Source: Jeotgalicoccus saudimassiliensis
Lineage (GTDB): Bacteria > Bacillota > Bacilli > Staphylococcales > Salinicoccaceae
Assembly: GCF_000756715.1 (NCBI RefSeq)
Contig: NZ_CCSE01000001.1
Span: forward strand, 1,116,001-1,180,000
Length of the DNA: 64,000 nt
Direction of reading: 5' to 3'
The notes beneath the pieces were generated by a model. The model was not told the origin of the DNA and did no database searches. It saw nothing but the letters and a program-made list of their open reading frames with translations. Within the stretch, counting starts at the first letter, position 1. Each line of letters begins with the position of its first letter. Shown here piece by piece: positions 46,216 to 55,537 of this stretch. The position numbers and the translations under genes were made by a program.

Positions 46216-47241
46216 TTACTCCAATATTAACTGTACGACTTCTTCTTTTGTAATACTGCCCAGATATTTTTGTAAATCTATCGAACCAAGTGCTGCAGTC
46301 AGATCTTCTTCTTTTAATTTTATTCCTGTAAGTACTTTTTCAACATCATTGATTTCACGGCTGCCGAAAAAATCCCCGTAAATTTTAGCGTGCTGTATAA
46401 TACCGGAATCTACATCGAGAGTAATATCAAGTGTTCCGATAGAAAATCTGCCGTCTCTCGAATATTTAAACCTTGGTGATTTTCCGAATGTCCATTCCCA
46501 GTTTCTGTACTTCTCTTCCATCATCTTATCAATGGCTCTCCAGTCTTCATCAGTCAGTTCATAAGTTTTTACTTCACTTCTGTCTCTAGCGTTGAATATT
46601 TTTAAAATCATGAGTTCACAAAATTCAATGCTCGACAGATGCCTGTACTCATCCGGTAAATAATCTCTTAAAGAGACCACTCTGCTCCTGACCGACTTGA
46701 TGCCTTTGGATTCCATTTTCTTTTTGTTCGGCCTTAACGATTTCTCCATCTTCTCTTCATCGATATCAAGGAGCAGTGAATATCCGCTGTACGTCCGGCC
46801 GTTCACTACACTCATCGCTCCCCCGGAAACTTTTCTGCCGTCGATATGCAGATCATTCCGCCCGCTTTTTTCAATATTTTTTAAGCCGAGTTCTTTTAAT
46901 ATTTGAATAGCCGGTTCATACATCTGATCAAAGTTTATATCGGCACTTAAATCGGTATTGTCACTGACAAAACAGAAATTTACCCCGCCCATATCGAGAT
47001 AAATCGTTCCGCCGCCCGTATCCCTTCTGACGAGATTAATACCATTCTCCTTCATATATTCAAGATTGGCTTCTTCACGTGCGTTCTGATAACGGCCCAC
47101 CTGAACAAGCGGTTCTGTTATATACGGAAAAACCATGTCTTCTCCGAGAAACAAATTCTGCTGGGCGTAAACCTGTACCGCCAGTGCAAGTGCCCCGTCA
47201 TATATATATTTTCCATTGCGCTTAACTTCTATAAGATACAT
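46216..47241 (-). CDS. lplA2: Lipoate-protein ligase, LplA2 type
   Basis: 341 aa ligase that attaches lipoate to a lysine of a carrier protein. The lipoyl-AMP motif RRDTGGG is at residues 72-78, then YLDMGGVNFCFV and DGRKVSGGAMSV with the conserved lysine. A C-terminal accessory domain is present. Its start lies three bases after the SirTM sirtuin stop, the pairing known from SirTM operons of staphylococci and streptococci, in which LplA2 lipoylates a dedicated GcvH-L. No gcvH-L or macrodomain gene is beside it here. Confidence 0.88.
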   Translation of the reverse strand: MYLIEVKRNGKYIYDGALALAVQVYAQQNLFLGEDMVFPYITEPLVQVGRYQNAREEANLEYMKENGINLVRRDTGGGTIYLDMGGVNFCFVSDNTDLSADINFDQMYEPAIQILKELGLKNIEKSGRNDLHIDGRKVSGGAMSVVNGRTYSGYSLLLDIDEEKMEKSLRPNKKKMESKGIKSVRSRVVSLRDYLPDEYRHLSSIEFCELMILKIFNARDRSEVKTYELTDEDWRAIDKMMEEKYRNWEWTFGKSPRFKYSRDGRFSIGTLDITLDVDSGIIQHAKIYGDFFGSREINDVEKVLTGIKLKEEDLTAALGSIDLQKYLGSITKEEVVQLILE

Positions 47242-47244
47242 TAA

Positions 47245-48159
47245 CTAATGCTCCGTTTCGTAAGTTTTCATTTTAGTAAACTGCTGTTCTTTTTCGACAT
47301 CTGACAACAGTTTTTTAATATCTTCTTGCAGCCATACCAATCTGTCTCTAATCTCATGCGGCATACTGTAATCTTTTAAGTTCACCGTCATATATAAAGC
47401 ATTACTGCGATTTTCGGTCATTTTTTGGAATGGATGTTTAATAACCTGCGGTGCCATATAACCGCAGCCGAGCTCCAGAAGTAATATCTTCTTATTTATA
47501 TTTTCATCAAGAAAATTATTAAACAGTTTTTGGTCCAGACAGAACTTTTCATCTTCAACCATCCAGTCAGTATGATTCCTCCTGTTCAGCTCCATCGGCG
47601 CCCCGCATTCTCCACAGTATGGTATCAAGTCATCCGGAACTCTCATACTGTTCTGCTGTTCAATCATCTTTTTCATTAACGCTTCATTATTATATCTTTT
47701 CTGAGTACAGCCTTGTGAACACTGCAGCAGATTATACTTCCCCTGCACGTCAAATACTCTGTCAGGATTAAAACCTGCAATTTCAAAAGCATTATCCGCA
47801 TTGGAAGTAATAATGTGATAATTTTTACCTTCCAGCAATTCATTCAGCCGGACATAGGATTCACCAAGCGGCTGACTCATATAATTTAAATCTACAAATC
47901 GGCTGAAAAATGCCCACTCTTCATTTAAAGTTTCAAAATCAAACACACTGGCCTGAAACATATCAAGCCAGCAGTATTTCTCTATAAAATCAGGAAAGCT
48001 CTCCGTGAACCTCGGTCCTGCATATGTAAAACCATCAGCGGCTGCCATCCCTGCACCGACACCGATTAATACCGCATCCGCTTCATCCAGCGCCATCGAC
48101 AGTCTGCCGGCAGCAGTTAAATTATTATTGTTTAAGACGTTCCACGATATTTCGTTCAT
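47245..48159 (-). CDS. sirTM: Macrodomain-linked class sirtuin SirTM (protein ADP-ribosyltransferase)
   Basis: 304 aa. NAD fold with GVGAGMAAADGFTYAG at 33-47. At the catalytic positions Asn119, Asp121 and Gln138 stand where deacetylating sirtuins have the Asn-Asp pair and catalytic His; the Gln is the SirTM hallmark. Zinc cysteines are C146, C150, C181 and C184. In characterised systems SirTM ADP-ribosylates lipoylated GcvH-L, and a macrodomain protein reverses it, in an oxidative-stress response. ATG 48159 follows AAAGGACTG, with TATAGT upstream as a possible -10. Tightly coupled to lplA2. Confidence 0.88.
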   Translation of the reverse strand: MNEISWNVLNNNNLTAAGRLSMALDEADAVLIGVGAGMAAADGFTYAGPRFTESFPDFIEKYCWLDMFQASVFDFETLNEEWAFFSRFVDLNYMSQPLGESYVRLNELLEGKNYHIITSNADNAFEIAGFNPDRVFDVQGKYNLLQCSQGCTQKRYNNEALMKKMIEQQNSMRVPDDLIPYCGECGAPMELNRRNHTDWMVEDEKFCLDQKLFNNFLDENINKKILLLELGCGYMAPQVIKHPFQKMTENRSNALYMTVNLKDYSMPHEIRDRLVWLQEDIKKLLSDVEKEQQFTKMKTYETEH

Positions 48160-48222
48160 AGCTTTCAGTCCTTTATGAATAGTTAAAAATATTCTTATCT
48201 AATACTATAACAAATAAAAAAA

Positions 48223-48960
48223 TTAATATTTTACAACTTCCGGTATCAGGATGAATCCATCTTCGTCCGTTCCGAATTTTCTCGATGCAGCAATATCTTT
48301 GTGTATTAAATATAATCCCAGCGCACACAGCACTGCATCCAGTTTGTCTTCCAGATGTTTATGATGTTTGCGGGTAATCGTCTCTTGATCCACAATCAGT
48401 TTTTCACTGAATTTTGAAATCAGATTCTGCTGTTCAAAGAGCCCTATCCGTTCGGTCATCAGTTTCATCTGACCTACTGTTTCTTCGAACGTCATGCCTT
48501 TTTTACGTTTATATTTAACCGGAAATATATCCGGAAACAGACCGCTCACGATACCTGTCGGGAATGTTTCGATGATTGTTGAGCCCTGTTCATGCATACC
48601 GATGCTGATATCCGGAATGTTCCTGATTATTAAGCTGCTCAGCATTTCACCTCTGATGCCTTTATACGTTTTCACCATAAACGTTCTGTTCGAGTGAAAT
48701 GCAAACAGACGGTGCCCGTTAATTCTGCTCCGCTGCAGATCCCGTTCCGCCTGGCGTGAGCCTGTCTCATTATTCACAACGAGCGGCGCGTCAATAGCAA
48801 TGTGCAGCGTTTCGCCGCTGTAATTTTTAATAATATTGACGAGCTCGTCATCACTGAAAACTGCCGACTCCAGCATCAGCACTTCCCCACTCTCGTCTAT
48901 AACACAAATACCGCTTTCATTTTTATATGTCCATGCAAGATCTATGCCGATAAACTTCAT
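48223..48960 (-). CDS. DUF429 protein (predicted RNase H-like nuclease fold)
   Basis: 245 aa. The N-terminus FIGIDLAWTYKNESGICVID and HIAIDAPLVVNNETGSRQAERDLQR fit DUF429, whose fold is predicted to resemble RNase H with acidic catalytic residues (Asp6, Asp in IDAP). KHLEDKLDAVLCALGLY supplies the last conserved Asp. Biological role unknown. ATG 48960 and the oppositely oriented isochorismatase gene share a 90-bp promoter region. Confidence 0.8.
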   Translation of the reverse strand: MKFIGIDLAWTYKNESGICVIDESGEVLMLESAVFSDDELVNIIKNYSGETLHIAIDAPLVVNNETGSRQAERDLQRSRINGHRLFAFHSNRTFMVKTYKGIRGEMLSSLIIRNIPDISIGMHEQGSTIIETFPTGIVSGLFPDIFPVKYKRKKGMTFEETVGQMKLMTERIGLFEQQNLISKFSEKLIVDQETITRKHHKHLEDKLDAVLCALGLYLIHKDIAASRKFGTDEDGFILIPEVVKY

Positions 48961-49048
48961 TTATATCACTCAATTCTGTATATCATTATTGATACTGTTC
49001 CAAGTATATTATACTTAAAGTAACTTATTAACTCAGGGGATGGTTTTA

Positions 49049-49573
49049 ATGACAAAAGCACTGCTTATTATCGATGTGCAGAAAGGGTTTCTAAAAGGCC
49101 ATGAAGAACTGCCGGAGCGCATTGCCGGCGTTGCCCGTCATTTCTTAAGAAATCATGATAAGGTTGTTGCGGTTCAGCATATTGATGAGAATGAAGGCAG
49201 CCCGATTGAATTCGGTACCGACGGCGCAAACATTCCGGATATTTTAACAGATACTGCTGATATTTTTATTCAGAAAAAAACACCGGTTGCTTTTAAAGAT
49301 ACAGAGCTCGACGGGTATTTAAAGAAACATAAAATTAAAGAGCTGTTTATCGTCGGATTTAATATGGAATTCTGCATACTGTTTACTGCTGTTGCTGCTT
49401 TCGACAGAGGCTATGATGTTACAGTAATTGAAGACTTATGCGGTACGGAAAATAATGGAAGCACTTATGGAATGAATGATCTCGAGATCGAGAAATTCGT
49501 CGGCACTGTACTCGACCGGTCTGATGTTGTTCAGAATAAACGTCTGGATGAAACAGAGTTTAAAGATGATTGA
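49049..49573 (+). CDS. Isochorismatase-family cysteine hydrolase
   Basis: 174 aa. The Asp-Lys-Cys triad is visible: LIIDVQKGF, KKTPVAF and NMEFCILFTAVAAFDRGYDV. Members hydrolyse nicotinamide, ureidoacrylate or isochorismate-like amides; the substrate is not determinable. Start at ATG 49049 uses GGGG nine bases upstream; ATG 49040 is immediately after that site and less likely. The end overlaps the next kinase-like gene by eight bases. Confidence 0.88.
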   Translation: MTKALLIIDVQKGFLKGHEELPERIAGVARHFLRNHDKVVAVQHIDENEGSPIEFGTDGANIPDILTDTADIFIQKKTPVAFKDTELDGYLKKHKIKELFIVGFNMEFCILFTAVAAFDRGYDVTVIEDLCGTENNGSTYGMNDLEIEKFVGTVLDRSDVVQNKRLDETEFKDD

Positions 49574-50480
49574 AGAATTAATGTCCGAGCTGCCGCTTAA
49601 CGATATTCAATCTATTACACCGTTTAACCGGGGATGGTCCGATGACCGGAAATTTATCGTTACAGCCGAAAACAGTAAATTTCTGCTTAGAGTCGGCAAC
49701 ATTAAAAACAAAGACAGATTTCTGCAGCATGTTCTTCTGTTACAGCAGTCTGCGGAAATGAATATTCCGACTCACAACCCGGCTGCCCACGGAGAATGTT
49801 TGTCAGCGACTCATTACTACATTCTCCTGAACTGGATTGAAGGTAATAATGCCGGTGATGTACTGACCGGTTTCACTTCATCAGAACAGTATGATTTCGG
49901 AGTCACTGCCGGGAAAATCCTGTCAAATATTCACAGTTTCACACCGGTATTTGAGAATCCGGAATCGTGGAGTAAAAGGTATAATCGTAAAATCGACCGT
50001 AAGATTGAAATGTACAACAACTGTGAATTGAAATATCAAAACGGTGAACTGCTTTTTGACGTAATTACGAAATACAGACAGCTTATTAAAAATAAAACCG
50101 ACGTACAGCACCACGGTGATTTCCATATCGGTAATATGCTGATTGATTCAAATCATAAGCTGCATATTATTGACTTTGACCGGCACGATACCGGTGAAGC
50201 TTACGAAGAATTTAACCGGATTACATGGTGTGCTTCAGTCAGTCCGGAGTTTGCCAGCGGCAGAATTGACGGTTACTTTAACAATGACGTTCCTGAAGAA
50301 TTCTGGGAGATGCTGCAGCTGTATATTGCAACGAACATGCTCTCATCACTGCCGTGGGCAATTCCTTTCGGTGAAAAAGAAATCCGGACAATGAGACGCT
50401 CTTATGCTGAACTTCTAAATTGGTACGACGACTTTGAACTGACTGTTCCAAAATGGTACAGGAAATATGAGAATCATTAA
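49566..50480 (+). CDS. Aminoglycoside-phosphotransferase-family kinase
   Basis: 304 aa. N-lobe FLLRVG lysine equivalent, catalytic loop QHHGDFHIGNMLID (HGDxxxxN) and metal motif IIDFDRHDTGEAYEEF are intact. Closest in pattern to Spr/APH-like choline or small-molecule kinases rather than known resistance enzymes. The start at 49566 overlaps the isochorismatase gene, indicating translational coupling; ATG 49581 is an alternative. Role unknown; the partner suggests a two-step small-molecule pathway, which is inference. Confidence 0.8.
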   Translation: MIEELMSELPLNDIQSITPFNRGWSDDRKFIVTAENSKFLLRVGNIKNKDRFLQHVLLLQQSAEMNIPTHNPAAHGECLSATHYYILLNWIEGNNAGDVLTGFTSSEQYDFGVTAGKILSNIHSFTPVFENPESWSKRYNRKIDRKIEMYNNCELKYQNGELLFDVITKYRQLIKNKTDVQHHGDFHIGNMLIDSNHKLHIIDFDRHDTGEAYEEFNRITWCASVSPEFASGRIDGYFNNDVPEEFWEMLQLYIATNMLSSLPWAIPFGEKEIRTMRRSYAELLNWYDDFELTVPKWYRKYENH

Positions 50481-50520
50481 GAATGAGAATTCTTCACCTC
50501 CTACTACTAGAAAAACACAA

Positions 50521-50558
50521 AAAAGCACTGAATCCTGATACAGGAATTCAGTGCTTTT
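50521..50558. terminator. Bidirectional terminator between the kinase gene and nhaC
   Basis: AAAAGCACTGAAT pairs with ATTCAGTGCTTTT around a short imperfect loop. Confidence 0.88.
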
Positions 50559-50561
50559 ACT

Positions 50562-52088
50562 TTATCCGTCAAAAGCGGCATGTTTCTTTTGCATTCGTTT
50601 TTTAACAAACTGAAGAATTGCAACCAGTACAACTGCTGTCGTCACAATTCCGAGGATTGAGTTCTGTGTCACCCCCGTCATCAGGAATCCTGTGCTCGCT
50701 GCCAGTGCAATCATAATTGCATACGGCAGCTGCGTACGAATATGTTCCATATGGTCTGCTGCAGATCCTGTAGATGACATAATACTCGTATCGGATATCG
50801 GTGAACAGTGGTCTCCAAACACACCGCCGCTGATTGCTGCACCGATAACCAGTGCAAGCTCCAGATCAAGTGCAGCACCCATCGGAATTGCGATTGGAAT
50901 CATAATCGAGAACACGCCCCATGAACTTCCCGACGCAAAGGCAATTAAACCGCCTAATAAGAAAATGATTACCGGTACTAAAAATGCCGGCAGGTAACTA
51001 CCCGCATAGTGAGCGATTACTTCACCAAGTCCCATTTCGGTAGCGACAGTTCCGATCGACCATGCCATTACTAAAATAACCGGTACTATCATCACCTGCA
51101 TAATCCCGTCTACATAACCGTTTAACAGATCTATGAGCGGCTGGTTGTAGCGCAGTTTCGCATACAGCATTCCACCGAGTGAACCTAGGAAGAATCCCGT
51201 CGTAATCGCAAAGATGATATCGGCATTTAAAAATGCGCCTGCCAGTCCGTTTGACGCAATATCACCGGTCCAGAATATCACTCCGAATATTCCTGTAAAC
51301 AGCAGTCCGAGAGGAATCAGGAAGCTGAAAATATCCGCATCCACATTAGTTTCTTCACCGTTTTCGTTAATCATCAGTTTATCGTGCTCACCGTATAGTT
51401 TACCGGTTTTAATCGCACGCTGCTCTGCTTTATACATCGGTCCGATATCGATTTTCATATTCACGACAAGCAGCACACCGAGAATCGCAAATATACCGTA
51501 TAAGTGGAACGGAATCATCTGAATGAATAATGACCACGGGTTTTCCGACAGGCTCAGCGCAGCAAGTTGTGTTGCAATGAGTCCCGTAATAAACGGTGCA
51601 TACACACTGATCGGCGACATCGAGGCAACAGGACTGCCCATCGAATCGACAATGTACGCAAGTTTAACACGCGAAATTTTTAATTTATCCGTAATCGGCC
51701 GCGTTACAGTACCTAAAATCAACACCGGCTCTGTGTAGGAGAATAAGAATGCACTGCCCCAGACAAAATTCTGTCCTTTCTGGCGTGTATTGACTTTACG
51801 CGTCGCAAATTCTCCGAATGCCCTGCCTGCTCCTGTCGTTCTGAGCACGTTAATGAATCCGCCCGTAAAGACAACGAGCAGTATTAATGATGCATTCCAC
51901 GGATCTGCAATCGACGGAACCATTATCTCATTAACTGTATATGTAAAACCTGAGGCAGGGTTCCATCCGTTCATTACCGTAGCACCAAACCAGACACCTA
52001 AAAATAGTGCGGCGACGGTCTGTTTGGTCAGAATGGCAATAATAATTGCGAGTAGCGGTGGTAAAAGCGATAAAAAACCGTACTCCAT
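50562..52088 (-). CDS. NhaC-family Na+/H+ antiporter-like transporter
   Basis: 508 aa with about twelve membrane helices. Blocks ILTKQTVAALFLGVWFGA, FSYTEPVLILGTVTRPITDKL, GSSWGVFSIMIPIAIPMG and GAAISGGVFGDHCSPISDTSIMSS are characteristic. Family members exchange Na+ or organic ions (tyramine/tyrosine, malate-lactate). The sequence fits the Na+/H+ antiporter branch, but the substrate is not proven. ATG 52088 follows GGAAGGTGCG. Monocistronic. Confidence 0.88.
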   Translation of the reverse strand: MEYGFLSLLPPLLAIIIAILTKQTVAALFLGVWFGATVMNGWNPASGFTYTVNEIMVPSIADPWNASLILLVVFTGGFINVLRTTGAGRAFGEFATRKVNTRQKGQNFVWGSAFLFSYTEPVLILGTVTRPITDKLKISRVKLAYIVDSMGSPVASMSPISVYAPFITGLIATQLAALSLSENPWSLFIQMIPFHLYGIFAILGVLLVVNMKIDIGPMYKAEQRAIKTGKLYGEHDKLMINENGEETNVDADIFSFLIPLGLLFTGIFGVIFWTGDIASNGLAGAFLNADIIFAITTGFFLGSLGGMLYAKLRYNQPLIDLLNGYVDGIMQVMIVPVILVMAWSIGTVATEMGLGEVIAHYAGSYLPAFLVPVIIFLLGGLIAFASGSSWGVFSIMIPIAIPMGAALDLELALVIGAAISGGVFGDHCSPISDTSIMSSTGSAADHMEHIRTQLPYAIMIALAASTGFLMTGVTQNSILGIVTTAVVLVAILQFVKKRMQKKHAAFDG

Positions 52089-52162
52089 ATGAACGCACCT
52101 TCCGTATTTGTATTATTAACAACTTATTAATAATACAACAGTAGAGGACTGTTGAAAACAGC

Positions 52163-52193
52163 AAAAGGGTAAGACTCATGTCCTACCCTTTTA
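52163..52193 (-). terminator. Terminator-like hairpin after the phosphatase gene
   Basis: AAAAGGGTA pairs with TACCCTTTT, with inner GAC/GTC pairing. The downstream T-tail on the minus strand is short. Confidence 0.7.
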
Positions 52194-52207
52194 TATTAAT
52201 TTAAATT

Positions 52208-54040
52208 TTAATCTTCACCGTTTTGAATTCCGAACTGGTCTACGAGTTCTACAGTTCTTTCTTCACCCAGCATAAAGTCACCGCTTAACTGATACATGCT
52301 GACGATCATTTCATCGTCTTCCACTTCGTAAATTGCGAAGTTCTGTGTAGATGAATCACGGTTGTTCGAGTGTGAATCATCAAATGCATCTGTGTCCTGC
52401 GGCTGGCCGCCAAAACCGAATAAGCTGCTGTAGTGATCCATGTTTTCCTGCGTCATCCAGTTAAGATCAGGTCTCACTTCGTGAAGGTGGTCAAGTCCTT
52501 TAGAGTATACATCGTCATACTCTTTAGTACCGCCTGTGTTCGGCAGTACATAAACTGTACCGTCCGGGTCCTCCATATACTCAACTCCGTTGTCTCCGAC
52601 GAATGTTTCAACATCTTCAACTTCAGCGTTTGAGAAGTTCTCTTCTGTCGGTACATGCGTTAATGAGTGTGTTCTTGATATAACATGGTCATGCCCCTGC
52701 AGTGCCAGGTCGATATCCAGTTCATCGATTAATGCAGTCAGTTCCTCTCTTACTTTCTGGACATCTTCATCCTGCAGTGAGTGATACGATTTAGAATACA
52801 ATGGTTTGTGGTAGTTTAAAACAATCCACTCTGCACCGTTCGCACGTGCCTGTTCAACGTCTTCACGAATCCACTCCATCTGCTCTTCACCGATTGCTTT
52901 TCCTTCGGGATTATCTTCGGATTTTTTGTTATCATTCGTGTTTAATGTAACAAAGTGCACGCCATTATAATCGAATGAGTAGTAAGAACCGCCGTCGATT
53001 TTATTGTTTGCTGCCGGTACGTTCACGTGTTCGTTGAATTTCTCTGTCAGCGGGTCGTCGCCGTATTCAAGAGCATATTCATCGTGGTTACCTGATGCGA
53101 CTGCCATTGCCGTCTGCATGAAGTATGGTTGTGACTGGCCGAATAAGTCCACCCACTCATCTTCCACTTCAGCTGTTTCAACTACGTCACCTGTGTGCAA
53201 AACGAAATCTGCATCGCCTGCAGTTTCGAGTGCATTCATTAACGTGTTCGCACCGAATGCTGCTTCATTCCGTACGTTTTCGTTCCAGAAAGCATTCTGT
53301 GTATCTGTGTAGTGAACGAATTTAAATGGATCTCCCGCTTTCCCTGATGTTTTGAATGTTCCTGTTTCGCTGACTTTACCTGATTCACTGCCGACCTGGT
53401 AATAATAATCCGTATTCTGCTCAAGGTCTGTCGCTTTTGCTTTATATGAATACTCCGTTACATCAGTAAGTTCGATATGTCCGTAATCTCCGGACATCCA
53501 GTCGTCACCGTGTGCCTGCCGGTCAGTATAGTATCCATTGAGTACAGGTTCACCATTTTCGTCTTCAACCGGCTCCCCTTCCGAGTTTTCTTTAACTTCA
53601 GCAAATATGTAATTTCCGGTTTTGTCACGTTCACCGTAACTTGAAGTGACTTTTGTCGCTTCCGCTTTAAATTCTAAAGTATCATCGAAGTTCCCTGATT
53701 TAGAAACCCATACTTTAGCATCTTCAAATAAATCAGTTGTATACCAGTTAAAAGCCATTTCCGTTTGAGTATTACCGTTTATTGTCGTGATAATACGGTT
53801 TGGCATGTTGTTTACAGACACTGCCGCCACAGCAGGTTTCTCATCTGAAAGTACCGGAGAAAATTCTTCCTGTTCCGCTGTCTGTTCCACAGGTGCACTT
53901 GATTCCGTTCCATTTGGACTGCCCCCGCCTGCACCTTCGGCAACCGGGCTGAATACTGCTGATACTCCAAGTGCTGCTGCCATTAAACCAACTGACAGTT
54001 TTGTAAACAGCGGCCTGCTGCTTTGTAATTCGTCTTTCAT
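52208..54040 (-). CDS. Secreted metallophosphatase, purple-acid-phosphatase-like with fibronectin-type N domain
   Basis: 610 aa. A signal peptide lies at residues 9-35 (LFTKLSVGLMAAALGVSAVF), followed by a linker rich in Gly, Ser and Glu. A fibronectin/PAP N-domain covers about 70-205. The phosphoesterase core has HYTDTQ, HTGDVVE, SGNHDEY, LNYHKPLYS and LQGHDHVISRTH; the first motif has Gln where classic enzymes have His, as in many bacterial relatives. ATG 54040 follows ACAGGAGG. Probably exported and acting on phosphate esters or nucleotides outside the cell. There is no LPXTG anchor at the C-terminus. Confidence 0.87.
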   Translation of the reverse strand: MKDELQSSRPLFTKLSVGLMAAALGVSAVFSPVAEGAGGGSPNGTESSAPVEQTAEQEEFSPVLSDEKPAVAAVSVNNMPNRIITTINGNTQTEMAFNWYTTDLFEDAKVWVSKSGNFDDTLEFKAEATKVTSSYGERDKTGNYIFAEVKENSEGEPVEDENGEPVLNGYYTDRQAHGDDWMSGDYGHIELTDVTEYSYKAKATDLEQNTDYYYQVGSESGKVSETGTFKTSGKAGDPFKFVHYTDTQNAFWNENVRNEAAFGANTLMNALETAGDADFVLHTGDVVETAEVEDEWVDLFGQSQPYFMQTAMAVASGNHDEYALEYGDDPLTEKFNEHVNVPAANNKIDGGSYYSFDYNGVHFVTLNTNDNKKSEDNPEGKAIGEEQMEWIREDVEQARANGAEWIVLNYHKPLYSKSYHSLQDEDVQKVREELTALIDELDIDLALQGHDHVISRTHSLTHVPTEENFSNAEVEDVETFVGDNGVEYMEDPDGTVYVLPNTGGTKEYDDVYSKGLDHLHEVRPDLNWMTQENMDHYSSLFGFGGQPQDTDAFDDSHSNNRDSSTQNFAIYEVEDDEMIVSMYQLSGDFMLGEERTVELVDQFGIQNGED

Positions 54041-54170
54041 AAATAAAAACCTCCTGTAATTTTGTCTCTCTTTGCTGCTGCCTTTCAAATCTTACAGAAC
54101 GAATATTTATATTTGTTTAATATATTGTAAAGGTTGATTAATATTTTAACTCGGGTAATTTACATAAAAA

Positions 54171-54197
54171 TAAACCGGAGCATTATACTCCGGTTTA
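54171..54197 (-). terminator. Terminator after the GOLPH3-like gene
   Basis: TAAACCGGAG pairs with CTCCGGTTTA and is followed on the minus strand by TTTTTATG. Confidence 0.9.
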
Positions 54198-54204
54198 CTG
54201 TAAT

Positions 54205-54882
54205 TTAATTATTATTCATGATGACTGTCGTTGTAATTACTGTTGTCGTTGCCATCAGGATGGCCGCTTCCATGTCTTCCACAGTTTTACTGACAGCTTT
54301 GCCGTATTCATTGTTCTCAATCAGTTCAATCAGTTTTTTCTCAGCTGCTTTTTTCCGTTCTTTGCCGAATACTTCGGCTGTTAAATCACACGTTTTTATT
54401 AAGCTGAGCAGCATCGCAATCTCAGGATCCGGTTCAGCGTTATTAAATACCACATCATTAACGTGTTTGCGGATTTCCTGTTCCGGACGTTCATCAACTG
54501 TCGGATAGACATTCGTATTGAAAAAGAAAAAGTATGTCTTATCTTCTTCTTTTAAAATCCCTTTATCCACGAGTGATAAATACACCGGATCATTAATCGC
54601 TTTCGTCTTGCCTGCAAAGTGATTAATCCAATGCTCGACTGTCCGTTCTTTATGATCTTCTTTAATTTCATCAATTACAGTATTGAAGTATGAAACTTCG
54701 GTTAATGTATCATCGGCAATGACAACTTTGCCTTCTTTTAATTCGATGCGCCCCATCATTGTGAGCTCGGATAATATCGAACCGACCAGCCCGTAATTCA
54801 GCGATGATGATGCCGAGGAGACTGCCGTGCCTTTGTCGTCATCCGTACCGAGTAATATAAGTGCTTCTGCTATTGTAAACAT
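54205..54882 (-). CDS. GOLPH3/VPS74 (GPP34) domain protein
   Basis: 225 aa, mostly alpha-helical. IAEALILLGTDDDKGTA and NYGLVGSILSELTMMGRIELKEGKVV at the start match the GPP34 fold, and the middle has AEVFGKERKKAAEKKLIEL. In eukaryotes this family binds phosphatidylinositol-4-phosphate; in bacteria the ligand and role are unknown. The C-terminus is an odd Thr/Ile/Asn-rich tail (TTTVITTTVIMNNN). ATG 54882 follows CTGGAGGTGTTCGA. Monocistronic with its own terminator. Confidence 0.8.
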   Translation of the reverse strand: MFTIAEALILLGTDDDKGTAVSSASSSLNYGLVGSILSELTMMGRIELKEGKVVIADDTLTEVSYFNTVIDEIKEDHKERTVEHWINHFAGKTKAINDPVYLSLVDKGILKEEDKTYFFFFNTNVYPTVDERPEQEIRKHVNDVVFNNAEPDPEIAMLLSLIKTCDLTAEVFGKERKKAAEKKLIELIENNEYGKAVSKTVEDMEAAILMATTTVITTTVIMNNN

Positions 54883-54946
54883 TCGAACACCTCCAGAATC
54901 TATATATTAATACCATCAATATCCGGAAGTTAAACAACCCATTTAA

Positions 54947-55522
54947 TTACAGATTTCTAATGTAGCACATGCACTTGTACTTTCTTTCAATCGCATCGAA
55001 CTGCTCGATGTCACTGCCTGTATACTCTGCGAACATATACAGCGGGTGAAGTGCTTTGTCGTCCGGTTCCACATTGTGCGCCATATCTTCATCAGATAAG
55101 TAAAGATGATAATATTCATCAACTTTTCTGTATGCATTCTTTTCAAACCATTCAGCTGAATTGCCCGCGTCACGTGTCCATGCTTCGAGGAACTCAAGGT
55201 CCAGCTTAATTGCTTCTTCAACAGCATTTTCCATCAATGCTTTACCGATACCCTGTCCCTGAAAGTCAGGATGTACCGCTAAATGCCATATCATCCCGCC
55301 CGCACCTTCTTCGGAACATACTTTATCGTCTTCTGTATCGTATTCGATATCGATCAGACCGACAACCTGGTCTTCTTCTATCGCAACGAGTTCAATACTC
55401 GGATTCTCGAATCTTTCTTTCTCTCTGTGAACATCGTCATAATACGCAGTATCCAGGAAGGATAATACGCGGCATCTGACCCATCCTTTTTCATCAGTTG
55501 ATTCATACTTTCTAATTTCCAT
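54947..55522 (-). CDS. GNAT-family N-acetyltransferase
   Basis: 191 aa. Acetyl-CoA loop HPDFQGQGIGKALMENAVEE preceded by MIWHLAV, with a C-terminal extension (PDDKALHPLYMFAEYTGSD). Acceptor unknown. It lies 15 bp downstream of the thrE2 gene, so the three genes 54947-56773 are probably one operon. RBS GAAGGAGC before ATG 55522. Confidence 0.85.
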   Translation of the reverse strand: MEIRKYESTDEKGWVRCRVLSFLDTAYYDDVHREKERFENPSIELVAIEEDQVVGLIDIEYDTEDDKVCSEEGAGGMIWHLAVHPDFQGQGIGKALMENAVEEAIKLDLEFLEAWTRDAGNSAEWFEKNAYRKVDEYYHLYLSDEDMAHNVEPDDKALHPLYMFAEYTGSDIEQFDAIERKYKCMCYIRNL

Positions 55523-55537
55523 AATAAGCTCCTTCAG

